Of a DNA stretch of 64,000 bases, positions 45,327-54,265 are shown piece after piece; within the stretch, counting starts at the first letter, position 1, and each line of letters starts with the position of its first letter. Position numbers and translations under genes: made by a program. The notes beneath the pieces are model-generated. The model worked only from the letters and a program-made list of their open reading frames with translations. It had not been told where the DNA came from and made no database searches. The DNA is from Lachnospiraceae bacterium (GTDB taxonomy: Bacteria; Bacillota_A; Clostridia; Lachnospirales; Lachnospiraceae), in the NCBI GenBank assembly GCA_024683935.1, contig JAIKXV010000025.1:36059-100058 (forward strand), given 5' to 3'.

Positions 45327-47507
45327 ATGGCAGTAAAAAGGACGGGGACAGAAAAAGACACAAAAAAGGCTGAGAAAAAAGGGGGATGGAAAGCCAGTTA
45401 TGATGTGGATCCGGAGGTGCCGAAGTACGGCCGGATACATATGTATCCTCTGGACAATGTGGCAGGGTATGACATCAGGCCGGGCTTTTATGACCTGATG
45501 GGTGCTACGGCGATCCCCTGCGGGGTGAATTTCACGATATCATCCAACCAGGCTACAAAGATAGAGCTGCTGCTCTTTAAGAGGGATGCGAAAAAACCCT
45601 ATGCGGTGATACCTTTTCCGAATAACTACCGGATAGGAAATGTTTACTCGATGATAGTCTTTGATCTGGATATCGAGGACTTTGAATACGCATACCGGGT
45701 GGACGGACCGAATGATCCGAAAAGGGGACTGGTCTTTGACAAGACAAAGGTTCTGCTGGATCCCTATGCAAAAGCCGTTACAGGCCAGCATGAATGGGGC
45801 ACGGCTGTAAACAGCGAGTATCACGCAAGAGTGGTAAAGAATAACTTCGACTGGGGAAATTCGGAAATGCCCCTCACCCCGATGGAAGACCTCATCATAT
45901 ACGAAATGCATGTCCGGGGCTTTACAAAGGATGAATCCTCGGGAGTCCAGGAAGGCCGTAACGGAACATTTGAAGGTGTGCAGGAAAAGATACCCTATCT
46001 TAAGGAACTGGGAGTCACAGCGGTGGAGCTGATGCCCATCTTTGAATTTGACGAGATCCTGGGACGCCGGGATTTCCACGGACGTGAGCTGATGGACTAC
46101 TGGGGCTACAATACTGTCTGCTTCTTTGCGCCGAATACCAGCTATGCCTCTGCAAGGGAACATAACCGTGAGGGCAGCCAGCTGAAATCCCTTATCCGTT
46201 CATTCCATGATAACGGGATAGAGGTATTCCTGGATGTGGTATTCAACCACACCGCCGAGGGCAATGAAAACGGACCCTATATCAGCTTCAAGGGGCTGGA
46301 TAACAATATTTACTATATGCTGACCCCCGACGGCTATTATTACAATTTCTCCGGCTGCGGCAATACCCTTAACTGCAATCATCCCATTGTTCAGAAGATG
46401 ATAAGGGACTGTCTCCGCTACTGGGTTACAGCATATCGTGTGGACGGTTTCCGTTTCGATCTTGCTACGATACTGGGACGTAATGAGGACGGTTCTCCCA
46501 TGTCCGAGCCTCCGCTTCTGCAGAGTCTGGCCTTTGACGCGATACTCGGCAAGGTAAAACTTATCGCAGAAGCCTGGGATGCGGGCGGACTCTATCAGGT
46601 TGGCTCCTTCCCTTCCTGGAACCGCTGGGCGGAATGGAACGGGCGCTACCGTGATGATATGCGTGCTTTCCTCAAGGGCGACAGCGGCAAGGCCTGGGCA
46701 GCCGCCAACAGGATGATAGGATCGCCGGATCTCTATAACGGAGATGCCAGAACCTACAATGCCTCCGTAAATTTCCTCGTATGCCATGACGGCTTCACGC
46801 TGCACGATCTCTATGTTTACAATGAAAAGCACAATGAGGAGAATAACTGGGGAAATACCGATGGTATAAATGACAACCTGTCCTGGAACTGCGGAGTAGA
46901 GGGAGAGACCACGGATAAGGAAGTGCGGACATTGAGACGACGCATGATGAGAAACGCCATGGCAGCCCTGCTTTTATCCAGGGGAACGCCCATGTTCTTT
47001 ATGGGAGATGAATTCGGCAATTCCCAGGGCGGCAATAATAATGCCTACTGTCAGGATAATTATATTTCCTGGCTTGACTGGACCAAGCTGGATCTGAATA
47101 TCAAATTCCATGACTATGTAAGGGATATGATAAAGTTCAGGAAGGCGCACATAGCTATCCGCAAGGAATGTGAGCCCTGCTCATTAATGTTCCCGACTAC
47201 TTCTGTACACGGAGTGAACCCGTGGAATGCCGATTTTAATAACGATACCCACTATGTTGGAGTGATGTTTGCCGGCAGGAAGCCGAAGGGCAGGGGAGAC
47301 GATATCGTCTATGTCGCTATGAACACCTACTGGGAAGACATGGAGATAACCCTGCCGGAGCTTTCAATAAGCAGCGGTCTCCGCTGGCTTACCGCCATAG
47401 ATACCTTCGAGGAAGAACCCTTTATGAAGGGCAAAAAAGAAGCGCCTTCCCGCATAACCGTGAGACAGCGCTCCATTATGGTATTCTGTGCTGCGCCCTT
47501 AAAATAA
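45327..47507 (+). CDS. glgX: Glycogen debranching enzyme (GH13, isoamylase type)
   Basis: Hydrolyses alpha-1,6 branch points of glycogen or of limit dextrins. The 726-residue protein has an N-terminal CBM48-like domain and a GH13 catalytic barrel with the nucleophile in YRVDGFRFDLA, the acid/base in KLIAEAWDAGG and the transition-state aspartate in VCHDGFTLHDL. DVVFNHTAEGNENGPY and GTPMFFMGDEFGNSQGGNNNAYCQD are typical of GlgX/TreX. A lysine-rich N-terminal 25 residues precede the fold. AAAGGGG lies about 10 bases before the ATG. Together with glgP it gives glycogen mobilisation. Pullulanase-like action on starch cannot be excluded. Confidence 0.9.
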   Translation: MAVKRTGTEKDTKKAEKKGGWKASYDVDPEVPKYGRIHMYPLDNVAGYDIRPGFYDLMGATAIPCGVNFTISSNQATKIELLLFKRDAKKPYAVIPFPNNYRIGNVYSMIVFDLDIEDFEYAYRVDGPNDPKRGLVFDKTKVLLDPYAKAVTGQHEWGTAVNSEYHARVVKNNFDWGNSEMPLTPMEDLIIYEMHVRGFTKDESSGVQEGRNGTFEGVQEKIPYLKELGVTAVELMPIFEFDEILGRRDFHGRELMDYWGYNTVCFFAPNTSYASAREHNREGSQLKSLIRSFHDNGIEVFLDVVFNHTAEGNENGPYISFKGLDNNIYYMLTPDGYYYNFSGCGNTLNCNHPIVQKMIRDCLRYWVTAYRVDGFRFDLATILGRNEDGSPMSEPPLLQSLAFDAILGKVKLIAEAWDAGGLYQVGSFPSWNRWAEWNGRYRDDMRAFLKGDSGKAWAAANRMIGSPDLYNGDARTYNASVNFLVCHDGFTLHDLYVYNEKHNEENNWGNTDGINDNLSWNCGVEGETTDKEVRTLRRRMMRNAMAALLLSRGTPMFFMGDEFGNSQGGNNNAYCQDNYISWLDWTKLDLNIKFHDYVRDMIKFRKAHIAIRKECEPCSLMFPTTSVHGVNPWNADFNNDTHYVGVMFAGRKPKGRGDDIVYVAMNTYWEDMEITLPELSISSGLRWLTAIDTFEEEPFMKGKKEAPSRITVRQRSIMVFCAAPLK

Positions 47508-47514
47508 CTGACGC

Positions 47515-48807
47515 TTAATCGTTTGCCGCTTCACGGAAGAGGCGGCATTCGATAAGTTTGTCGATAAGGGGTATCAGTCTGTCGATCGGAACCCCAATGA
47601 TATTTGATATATCTATAAGGTCATTGCTGCCGTCCGCATAGGCGATGAGATCCTTCAGAGCAAGGGTCTGCTGGTATGTGGTCTTGTCGGACATGGTGGG
47701 AACCAGTCCGCGGCGGCCGAGCTGGGGTTCGCCCAGGGTGGTGACCTTAAAGTTCCTGTTGTATTCCAGAGCGTCTATAACCTTCTTCATTACATCAAAG
47801 GAGCCCTGCAGTCCGCCGGTGGAGATAAAGTCCAGGTTGTCTGCGGAGGTATGGTATTCGGGGAATACGTGGTATTTCGAACGGCAGAAAGCAACCATCG
47901 GAACATCCACACCCGGAGCCTGATACTGTCTCTCATCGGAACCCCTCTTTGTATAATCATAGTCCTTGTACTCGGGATAATGGAACTTCAGTACATTGGA
48001 CAGTACCTTGTCCGCCAGGGTATTGCCATAGCGGGAATGTACCAGGGAATAGGTCCTGTCATCACCGACGCAGGTAAGGTTGAAAGCTGCCTTCACATGG
48101 GACTGGAGGTGCGGCAGGTTTTTGCTGATATAGGTAAGGGCTCCGATGGTTTCCGGTGCCAGTACCAGACGGTAGCTGAAGCGTCTCTTCGGCAGAGAGT
48201 ACAGGTATCTTGCAAGCTCGATGATAAGGCTGGGACCTGAGCACTCGTTATTTGCCATCGAGGGATGGCAGGTATAGCTTGAGAAGAAGATCTCCTCGTC
48301 CCTTTCGCCGGGAAGCAGTATCTCGCCGTAGGTCAGGCTGCCGTCCTTTAATTCCGAGTCGATATATACCAGATATTCGCCTTCCTTCAGATTTACAAAA
48401 TCATTGTAGGCCATGCAGAAACCCCAGCGCTCCTCATAGAAGCTGGAAGCATAGGGGATCACATCCGGCTGGTCCGGAAGGGTAGTGATGTGTTCCTTCA
48501 GTTCATCCAGGGTCACGGTCTTATTCACCGGGATACTGTAGTGCAGTATATGGAGATTATTCTTTTTGAATTCGCAGATAATGTCTCCGCCGGGAGTTCT
48601 GATATAGGCGTCATTGATATTCCATTCTTTCGGTACCTTCCAGTCCAGCACCTGGGTGCCGGTGGGAACTTCGTGCATCTCAAAGGGGATATCGGGTATC
48701 TCCGCCTGCAGCAGACGGAAGGTTTCCCTCACGCCGTTTCCCATGATGCTCCTGCAGATCGGGAACATCCTCGTGCACAGTCCGTACATTCTTCTTCCTT
48801 CGTTCAT
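47515..48807 (-). CDS. DUF4910 family metallo-aminopeptidase-like protein
   Basis: A 430-residue protein of the DUF4910 group, which combines an M28-like zinc peptidase fold with a C-terminal winged helix. Probable metal ligands are in SSYTCHPSMANNECSGP near residue 180, in APETIGAL, and in PEYHTSADNLDF near 325. Relatives are often found with surface polysaccharide genes, but here it is the last gene of an operon with nth. Its ATG overlaps the nth stop codon by one base. The true substrate is unknown. Confidence 0.8.
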   Translation of the reverse strand: MNEGRRMYGLCTRMFPICRSIMGNGVRETFRLLQAEIPDIPFEMHEVPTGTQVLDWKVPKEWNINDAYIRTPGGDIICEFKKNNLHILHYSIPVNKTVTLDELKEHITTLPDQPDVIPYASSFYEERWGFCMAYNDFVNLKEGEYLVYIDSELKDGSLTYGEILLPGERDEEIFFSSYTCHPSMANNECSGPSLIIELARYLYSLPKRRFSYRLVLAPETIGALTYISKNLPHLQSHVKAAFNLTCVGDDRTYSLVHSRYGNTLADKVLSNVLKFHYPEYKDYDYTKRGSDERQYQAPGVDVPMVAFCRSKYHVFPEYHTSADNLDFISTGGLQGSFDVMKKVIDALEYNRNFKVTTLGEPQLGRRGLVPTMSDKTTYQQTLALKDLIAYADGSNDLIDISNIIGVPIDRLIPLIDKLIECRLFREAAND

Positions 48808-49448
48808 TAAACAACCTCCTGTTTATTATTCCTTGAGGGGCAGAGATCACTCAAAAAGCATTCACCGCATTTCGGGTTTCTGGCGGTGCAAATCGTCCTC
48901 CCCAGGGTTATGAGCTGCAGATTGATGGCTGACCACTGTTCCTCCGGCAGCTTCTTCATCAGATCGAACTCTATCTTTACCGGATCCTCTTCCTTTGTTA
49001 TACCAAGCTTCCGGGAAATACGCTTTACATGCGTGTCCACGACCACCGAGGGAATGTGGAAAATGTGCGTCCTTACCACATTGGCGGTTTTACGGCCCAC
49101 TCCCGAGAGGCTTGTAAGATCCTCGAGCCCGGATGGCACCTCATCATTGTAAACCTCGTGGAGCCTGGTGCAGGCTTCTATTATATGCATGGCTTTCGCG
49201 TGGTAGAAGCCGACGGAATGGATGTCCTTTTCCAGCTCCGCAAGATCTGCCTCCGCAAAGTCCTTTACGCTTTTATATTTCCGGAAGAGATCCTTTGTGA
49301 CCATATTCACCCGCTCGTCGGTGCACTGCGCTGACAGCATGGTGGCGATCAGGAGCTCGTGGGGATTTCCGTAATCCAGGGTGGGCTCCGGGATATTTCC
49401 GTATTCTTTATTCAGTCTGTCTGTGATAGCTGCGGTTTTCTTTGTCAT
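48807..49448 (-). CDS. nth: Endonuclease III (DNA glycosylase/AP lyase)
   Basis: Removes oxidised pyrimidines from DNA. The 213-residue protein has the helix-hairpin-helix with the catalytic lysine (LTSLSGVGRKTANVV, near residues 108-122), the catalytic aspartate in VVDTHVKRI, and the C-terminal [4Fe-4S] cysteines C-x6-C-x2-C-x5-C in CTARNPKCGECFLSDLC. It overlaps the upstream hypothetical gene by ATGA and the downstream DUF4910 gene by one base. Confidence 0.96.
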   Translation of the reverse strand: MTKKTAAITDRLNKEYGNIPEPTLDYGNPHELLIATMLSAQCTDERVNMVTKDLFRKYKSVKDFAEADLAELEKDIHSVGFYHAKAMHIIEACTRLHEVYNDEVPSGLEDLTSLSGVGRKTANVVRTHIFHIPSVVVDTHVKRISRKLGITKEEDPVKIEFDLMKKLPEEQWSAINLQLITLGRTICTARNPKCGECFLSDLCPSRNNKQEVV

Positions 49449-50074
49449 GCCACTATATCCATCAGAGTCTGTATTTCCTTCAGACTGCTCAGTATCTCTC
49501 TTTTTTGAACGACGCCATCTTCCAGAGCCTCTGCCTTTTCGATCAGTTTTTCCAGGGAATCCCGGTCTTCACTTCTGAGATAAAGACGACCCAGATCCTG
49601 CCAGCAGGCGGTGATATCGCAGCCGATCGAGACCGCAAATTCCAGAAGCTCCCGGGCTTCTCCTTCGTAGCCTGCTTTTATATAGGAAGAGGAAAGACCG
49701 GTCAGGGTGCGGCAGAGGGTGATATAGCGCTGGTCTGCCTTTGACAGCTCCTCCAGATTTTTGTTTCCGTAGGACATCCTTATATCAGTATTGCTGATAC
49801 CGGACAGGTCTATGATGTCCTTTTTCGTAAGGTTGTCCAAAATTTCCTGATACTCCTTGATTCGGGGATCATCTGTGCTAATATGGATTGGCAGGTTATC
49901 GGGAACCTTTACAAAATCGAGATCGTCGGTGGATCTCTCCGGAGCACGGTATGAATCCCGTTCTTTTTTCCAGAATTCATCCTGAGCTTTTTTGCTCCGG
50001 GCATTGCTTTTCCGTATGGCGTTGTTTATCACGAGACCCATCAGGACTACGCTTGTCAAAGTAAGGAGTTTCAT
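49445..50074 (-). CDS. Membrane-anchored hypothetical protein, TPR-like C-terminus
   Basis: 209 residues: a weak N-terminal membrane helix (1-17), a charged linker, and a helical C-terminal part (residues 110-205) whose spacing (SSYIKAGYEGEARELLEFAV, LGRLYLRSEDRDSLEKLIEKAE) looks like tetratricopeptide repeats. I do not recognise the family. First gene of the operon with nth. TATACA lies 8 bases before the ATG on the minus strand and no Shine-Dalgarno is present, so this mRNA could also be nearly leaderless, though the -35 is poor. Confidence 0.65.
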   Translation of the reverse strand: MKLLTLTSVVLMGLVINNAIRKSNARSKKAQDEFWKKERDSYRAPERSTDDLDFVKVPDNLPIHISTDDPRIKEYQEILDNLTKKDIIDLSGISNTDIRMSYGNKNLEELSKADQRYITLCRTLTGLSSSYIKAGYEGEARELLEFAVSIGCDITACWQDLGRLYLRSEDRDSLEKLIEKAEALEDGVVQKREILSSLKEIQTLMDIVA

Positions 50075-50183
50075 CTATAATCTGTATAGTTTGAGCGGTA
50101 TTTTATTCAGAAACCGCTATATGTTGTATCTAAAACATCTCTTCTGCCCTTTTGGCAGGGGAAAAGGAGCTTTATTTACCGCA

Positions 50184-50291
50184 ATGAATTTCTTCAGGTT
50201 TTTTAATAAGAGGAACAGGAAAAAGATCGCGACCATAATAGTGATAGTACTGATCGTTGCCATGATCCTTATGTTCCTTCCGGGGAATTGA
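50184..50291 (+). CDS. Small basic single-span membrane protein, 35 residues
   Basis: MNFFRFFNKRNRKK followed by a hydrophobic run of about 18 residues (IATIIVIVLIVAMILMFL) and PGN. The basic start and single helix give an N-in topology. AAGGAG lies 14 bases before the ATG, rather far. The frame is open upstream to 49992 but that part overlaps the minus-strand gene and looks noncoding. Short proteins of this form are common beside envelope genes in Clostridia; VanW follows after 36 bases. Confidence 0.5.
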   Translation: MNFFRFFNKRNRKKIATIIVIVLIVAMILMFLPGN

Positions 50292-50327
50292 TGATCCCGA
50301 TAACAGTATAACATACAAGGACACGAT

Positions 50328-51938
50328 ATGAGAAAAATTATACATACACTTGTCATTATGACATTCCTCTCTCTCATATCCGCCATTCCTGTGGCTGCGG
50401 CCGACGGGACTCTGATAAAAGAAGGGGTTTATGCCGGGAAGGTGGATCTCTCCGGTATGACGGAGAGCGAAGCGATGAGCGCGGTGGATTCATATATAAA
50501 GGATCTCGACAACGCGGAGCTGATCCTTAACTGTGTAAGCGGGAATACCGTAGCGGTAAAGCCTGCTGATTTTTCAGTTTCCTGGGGCAACAGGGAGATA
50601 GTGGCCGACGCCGTATCTCTTGGCAGATCCGGCAATGTCATCAGGCGGTTCAAGGATCTTTCCGACCTGAAAAAGCACAAAAAGGTATATGACATCGAGC
50701 TTGCGATGGATGATGAAGCACTGAAACAGGTGCTTACGGAGAAGTGCGCGGCATATAACACCAATCCCAAAAATGCGGAGCTGATCCCCGGAGAGGGCGG
50801 AAACTTCACTATCATTGAAGGAGAGGAAGGAGCAGCGGTCAATGTGGATGCTTCCCTCGAAGTGGTGGAAAACTATATAGCAAATGATCTTACGGCAGAG
50901 GGCGGCGCCGTGGATCTGGTGATAGAAACGGTAAAACCAAAAGGAGATACCGAGACCCTTTCCAAGATAAAGGATAAGCTCGGCAGCTTCACCACAAAGT
51001 ATGAGACCAGCGGTGCTGACAGAAGTGCAAACATCGCTACCGGCTGCAAGCATATAAACGGAACCCTGCTCTATCCCGGAGAACAGTTCTCGGTATATGA
51101 GCACGTGAGTCCCTTTACCGAGGAGAACGGATATCACCTTGCAGGATCCTATCTGAACGGTCTCGTGGTTGAGTCCCTCGGAGGCGGTATCTGTCAGGTG
51201 TCTACCACCCTTTATCAGGCGGTGCTCCGGGCCGAGCTTCAGGTGGACGAGAGAAGCAACCACTCCATGGTCGTGGATTATGTGCCCCATGGCGGGGATG
51301 CGGCCATAGCGGGAACGGCCAAGGATTTTAAGTTTACTAATAATACGGAGTATCCGATCTATATAGCGGGACAGACCGGCGGAAAGGCGATTACCTTCAC
51401 TCTCTACGGAGTAGAGACAAGGGATATGTCAAGGAGGAGCCTGGATTTTGAGAGTGTTGAACTGTCAAAAGAGGAGCCGGGGGCCGATCAGGTTGTGGGA
51501 GATCCTGAGTCTCCTGCAGGATCTGTGCATACCCAGTCTGCCCATACAGGATACCGCTGTGAATTCTGGAAGATCATAAAGGAAGACGGCGTAGAGAAAG
51601 ACCGTGTGAAGATCAGCACCAGCACCTACAAGGCGGTTCCGAAGATCATTACAATAGGAACGGCAACCGACAATGAGGTGACGAAGGCTGCGCTGAATAA
51701 TGCCATTGCTACCCAGAACCCGGATTATGCCAAGGCTGTGGCGGCGTCCGTGGCCCTTGACGGAGGAGCAGGTGCGCTGGCGGAGCAGCAGATGGGTGCG
51801 GCGGCTGCGGCAGCGGAAGCGCAGCAGGCAGAAAACGCCGGTGAAGGCGGCGCGGAGCCTGAGGCTCAGCCCCAGCAGGAACAGCATGAGGAGCATCAGG
51901 AGTACCGTGCAGAAGATGAAGAAGAGCCGGACGGCTGA
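50328..51938 (+). CDS. VanW family exported protein
   Basis: A 536-residue secreted or envelope protein. Signal peptide 1-25 (ends VAAA), two peptidoglycan-binding-4-like regions (residues 30-200), then the VanW domain (about 210-360) with NGTLLYPGEQFSVYEHVSPF and the conserved GGGICQVSTTLYQAVLRA and ERSNHSMVVDYVPHGGDAAI. The C-terminal 80 residues are low-complexity (Ala, Gln, Glu, His). VanW proteins are named from vancomycin clusters but most, as here, are not linked to resistance; the function is unknown. AAGGA about 7 bases before the ATG. The 3' end overlaps the next gene by 23 bases. Confidence 0.85.
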   Translation: MRKIIHTLVIMTFLSLISAIPVAAADGTLIKEGVYAGKVDLSGMTESEAMSAVDSYIKDLDNAELILNCVSGNTVAVKPADFSVSWGNREIVADAVSLGRSGNVIRRFKDLSDLKKHKKVYDIELAMDDEALKQVLTEKCAAYNTNPKNAELIPGEGGNFTIIEGEEGAAVNVDASLEVVENYIANDLTAEGGAVDLVIETVKPKGDTETLSKIKDKLGSFTTKYETSGADRSANIATGCKHINGTLLYPGEQFSVYEHVSPFTEENGYHLAGSYLNGLVVESLGGGICQVSTTLYQAVLRAELQVDERSNHSMVVDYVPHGGDAAIAGTAKDFKFTNNTEYPIYIAGQTGGKAITFTLYGVETRDMSRRSLDFESVELSKEEPGADQVVGDPESPAGSVHTQSAHTGYRCEFWKIIKEDGVEKDRVKISTSTYKAVPKIITIGTATDNEVTKAALNNAIATQNPDYAKAVAASVALDGGAGALAEQQMGAAAAAAEAQQAENAGEGGAEPEAQPQQEQHEEHQEYRAEDEEEPDG

Positions 51939-52464
51939 GACCATAGTAATCACCAAATGGACAGGCCTGAAGGGCAGCGCTCTTATCGCTGAGAAAAAGG
52001 AAGAAGAGCTTTTAAAATATTTCTCACCCTGCTTCGTGGATACGGTGAAGGATTTTGGGAACCTTCTTTCAAACGAGGCGGAGGAAGAACTCCTCGGGGA
52101 ATACGGGATCGGTTCCTTCCGGGAGATCAGGGAAGGCGGAGTGTATGGCGCCCTCTGGGACATGGCGGAGGAAAGGGATACGGGTATCAGCGTATATCTG
52201 AAGGATATCCCGATAAAGCAGGAAACCATAGAGATAGCAAATTATCTCGACTTTGATCCCTATCTCCTTTTATCATACGGTTCATACCTGATTTTTACGG
52301 ACAGAGGATATGAGCTTATGCGGGCCTTGCGGGAAAAGGGACTGCCGGCCGCCATGATCGGAGAAACAACGGACAATAATGACAGGGTCGTGATAAATAA
52401 CGGAAGCAGAAGATTCCTGTCACCCAGATATGAAGATGCATTGAACTCTGTCATCCTGAGCTAA
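51916..52464 (+). CDS. AIR-synthase-related protein, C-terminal domain only
   Basis: 182 residues from an ATG that overlaps the end of the VanW gene; AGGAG is 13 bases upstream. ETIVITKWTGLKGSALIAE, LREIREGGVYGALWDMAE-like wording (key word EGGVYGALW), then DPYLLLSYGSYLIF and GETTDN match the C-terminal half of HypE/ThiL-like (PurM superfamily) proteins. The N-terminal ATP-binding half, normally some 150 residues, is missing. So this is either a degraded remnant or a stand-alone domain. The last four codons (VILS) and the stop lie in a family-A repeat sequence. Function cannot be assigned. Confidence 0.6.
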   Translation: MKKSRTAETIVITKWTGLKGSALIAEKKEEELLKYFSPCFVDTVKDFGNLLSNEAEEELLGEYGIGSFREIREGGVYGALWDMAEERDTGISVYLKDIPIKQETIEIANYLDFDPYLLLSYGSYLIFTDRGYELMRALREKGLPAAMIGETTDNNDRVVINNGSRRFLSPRYEDALNSVILS

Positions 52465-52480
52465 TATTGTCATCCTGAGC
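52451..52480 (+). repeat. Two truncated family-A repeats
   Basis: GTCATCCTGAGC occurs at 52451-52462, inside the end of the preceding reading frame, and again at 52469-52480. Confidence 0.6.
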
Positions 52481-52524
52481 AATAACGACGCATATCATAC
52501 ATCCCAGATGCATGATGCCGCCCC

Positions 52525-52557
52525 GGCGAGGGGTTGCGAAGCAACAGGAAGGATCTT
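52525..52557 (+). repeat. Short hairpin repeat fragment
   Basis: GGTTGCGAAGCAAC (hairpin) followed by AGGAAGGATCTT. It joins wording of both repeat families (compare GCATCACGAAGCAAC at 59041 and the GGATCTT end of family A). Confidence 0.45.
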
Positions 52558-52585
52558 TTCAACACATATAAGGAGCAAAAAACTG

Positions 52586-53083
52586 ATGGATAAAAAGGAA
52601 ACCCGGATCAGAATACTGAAAGCCATAGAACATGAGGCGAGAGTTGACATTGCGGAGCTTGCGGTACGCCTCGGCATGGATCAGACTGACATCCTGAATG
52701 AAATGAATGAGATGGAAAAGGAGGGAGTGATCTGCGGCTACCTTACCCTGGTGGACTGGGACAAGACAGACGAGCAGACGGTTACAGCTCTTATCGAAGT
52801 GCGCTGTACTCCCCAGAGAGGACAGGGCTTTGATGTGGTGGCGGAACGTATATACAAATTCGCTGAGGTCAACAGCGTCTATCTGATATCCGGAGGCTTT
52901 GACCTTCTGATCACGATAGAGGGCAGAACCTTAAAGGAGATCTCCAGATTTGTAACGGAGAAGCTCTCCGCCCAGGAAGCGGTGCTTTCCTGCGCAACCC
53001 ATTTTATACTCCGCCGTTATAAAGATCACGGAACGATCCTGGCTAAAAAGTACGAAGATGAAAGGCAGCTTATAACACCATGA
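52586..53083 (+). CDS. Lrp/AsnC family transcriptional regulator
   Basis: A 165-residue regulator with an N-terminal helix-turn-helix (DIAELAVRLGMDQTDILNEMNEME, residues 15-40) and a C-terminal RAM/ACT-like domain (EVRCTPQRGQGFDVVAERI onward) that senses amino acids in this family. The ATG at 52586 has AAGGAG 10 bases upstream; the open frame before it runs through repeat sequence. It overlaps the aminotransferase gene as ATGA, so the pair is translationally coupled and it probably regulates that gene. Confidence 0.9.
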   Translation: MDKKETRIRILKAIEHEARVDIAELAVRLGMDQTDILNEMNEMEKEGVICGYLTLVDWDKTDEQTVTALIEVRCTPQRGQGFDVVAERIYKFAEVNSVYLISGGFDLLITIEGRTLKEISRFVTEKLSAQEAVLSCATHFILRRYKDHGTILAKKYEDERQLITP

Positions 53084-54252
53084 CAGATCCTATATCCAAA
53101 AGAGTCACGGAGTTAAAGCCCTCCGGCATCAGAAAATTCTTTGATATAGTAAGCGAGATGAAGGATGCGATCTCCCTCGGCGTGGGAGAACCTGATTTTG
53201 ACACCCCCTGGCATATCAGGGATGAGGGCATCTATTCCCTTGAAAAGGGCAGAACCTTCTATACCTCGAATTCCGGACTGAAAGAGCTTCGTAACGAGAT
53301 CACAAAGTATGTAAAGGAATCCCAGGGCATAGATTATGATCCCCTGCATGAGGTTCTTATAACCGTGGGAGGATCGGAGGCCATCGACCTTGCCTGCCGT
53401 GCACTCCTTAATCCCGGCGACGAGGTCATAGTTCCGGAGCCCAGTTATGTTTCCTATATTCCCTGTACGGTAATGGCAGGCGGGAAGCCTGTTATCATAA
53501 ACCTGAAGGAAGAGAATGAGTTCCGTCTGCAGCCTGAAGAACTGGAGGAGGCGATCACAGATAAAACCAAGCTCATGGTCCTTCCTTATCCGAATAACCC
53601 CACCGGGGCCATAATGGAGAGAAAGGATCTGGAAAAGATAGTAGATATTATCATCAGGAATGATATCTATGTGATAAGTGACGAGATATATGCCGAGCTT
53701 TCCTATAATGAGAAGCATGTGAGCATTGCAGCCTTCCCGGGAATGAAGGAGCGGACCATATATATCAACGGCTTTTCCAAGGCCTATGCCATGACCGGCT
53801 GGAGGCTCGGATACGCCTGTGCTCCCGCAAATATCTGCGTCCAGATGACGAAGCTTCATCAGTTCTGCATAATGTGCGCTCCGACAACCAGCCAGTATGC
53901 AGCGATTGAGGCTCTGCGCCACGGGTCCAATGATGTAAAGGAGATGAGGGACGCCTACAACGAGCGCCGCCGTTTCCTTATGCATGAGTTTAAGAAAATG
54001 GGTCTGCAGTGCTTTGAGCCCTACGGAGCTTTTTACGTATTTCCGAGCATTAAGGAATTCGGCATGACAAGTGAGGAATTCTGTACGGAGCTCTTAAAGA
54101 AAAAGAAAGTTGCGGTGGTTCCCGGAACGGCCTTCGGTGAATGCGGAGAGGGCTTTGTCAGGATCTCATATGCATATTCCATTGATAATCTGAAGGTCGC
54201 TCTCGGCCGGATAAATGAATTTATAGAGGAACTGCGGGCCGGCCGGAAGTAG
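53080..54252 (+). CDS. Class I/II pyridoxal-phosphate aminotransferase
   Basis: 390-residue fold-type I aminotransferase. YPNNPTGAIM near residue 167, SDEIYAEL near 205, the PLP lysine in NGFSKAYAMTGWRLGYA near 235, and the C-terminal GFVRISYAYS with the substrate-carboxylate arginine. Resembles the aromatic/branched-chain or PatA-like group; the amino donor is not predictable. Coupled to an Lrp-type regulator upstream. Confidence 0.92.
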   Translation: MTDPISKRVTELKPSGIRKFFDIVSEMKDAISLGVGEPDFDTPWHIRDEGIYSLEKGRTFYTSNSGLKELRNEITKYVKESQGIDYDPLHEVLITVGGSEAIDLACRALLNPGDEVIVPEPSYVSYIPCTVMAGGKPVIINLKEENEFRLQPEELEEAITDKTKLMVLPYPNNPTGAIMERKDLEKIVDIIIRNDIYVISDEIYAELSYNEKHVSIAAFPGMKERTIYINGFSKAYAMTGWRLGYACAPANICVQMTKLHQFCIMCAPTTSQYAAIEALRHGSNDVKEMRDAYNERRRFLMHEFKKMGLQCFEPYGAFYVFPSIKEFGMTSEEFCTELLKKKKVAVVPGTAFGECGEGFVRISYAYSIDNLKVALGRINEFIEELRAGRK

Positions 54253-54265
54253 GAGGTACTTTGCC

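Noticed and set aside
49992..50183. N-terminal extension of the 35-residue membrane protein
   Set aside because: It overlaps the start of the minus-strand gene and the promoter region, and has no ribosome binding site; only the part from 50184 looks like a protein.
51700..51915. N-terminal extension of the AIR-synthase-like frame
   Set aside because: It runs antiparallel in sense to nothing known and lies within the VanW coding region in another frame; the wording (Pro/Arg/Lys rich) is a shadow.
50328..51938. Vancomycin resistance role for the VanW protein
   Set aside because: No vanH, vanA/B, vanX, vanR or vanS genes are present; VanW domains are common in ordinary clostridial envelope proteins.
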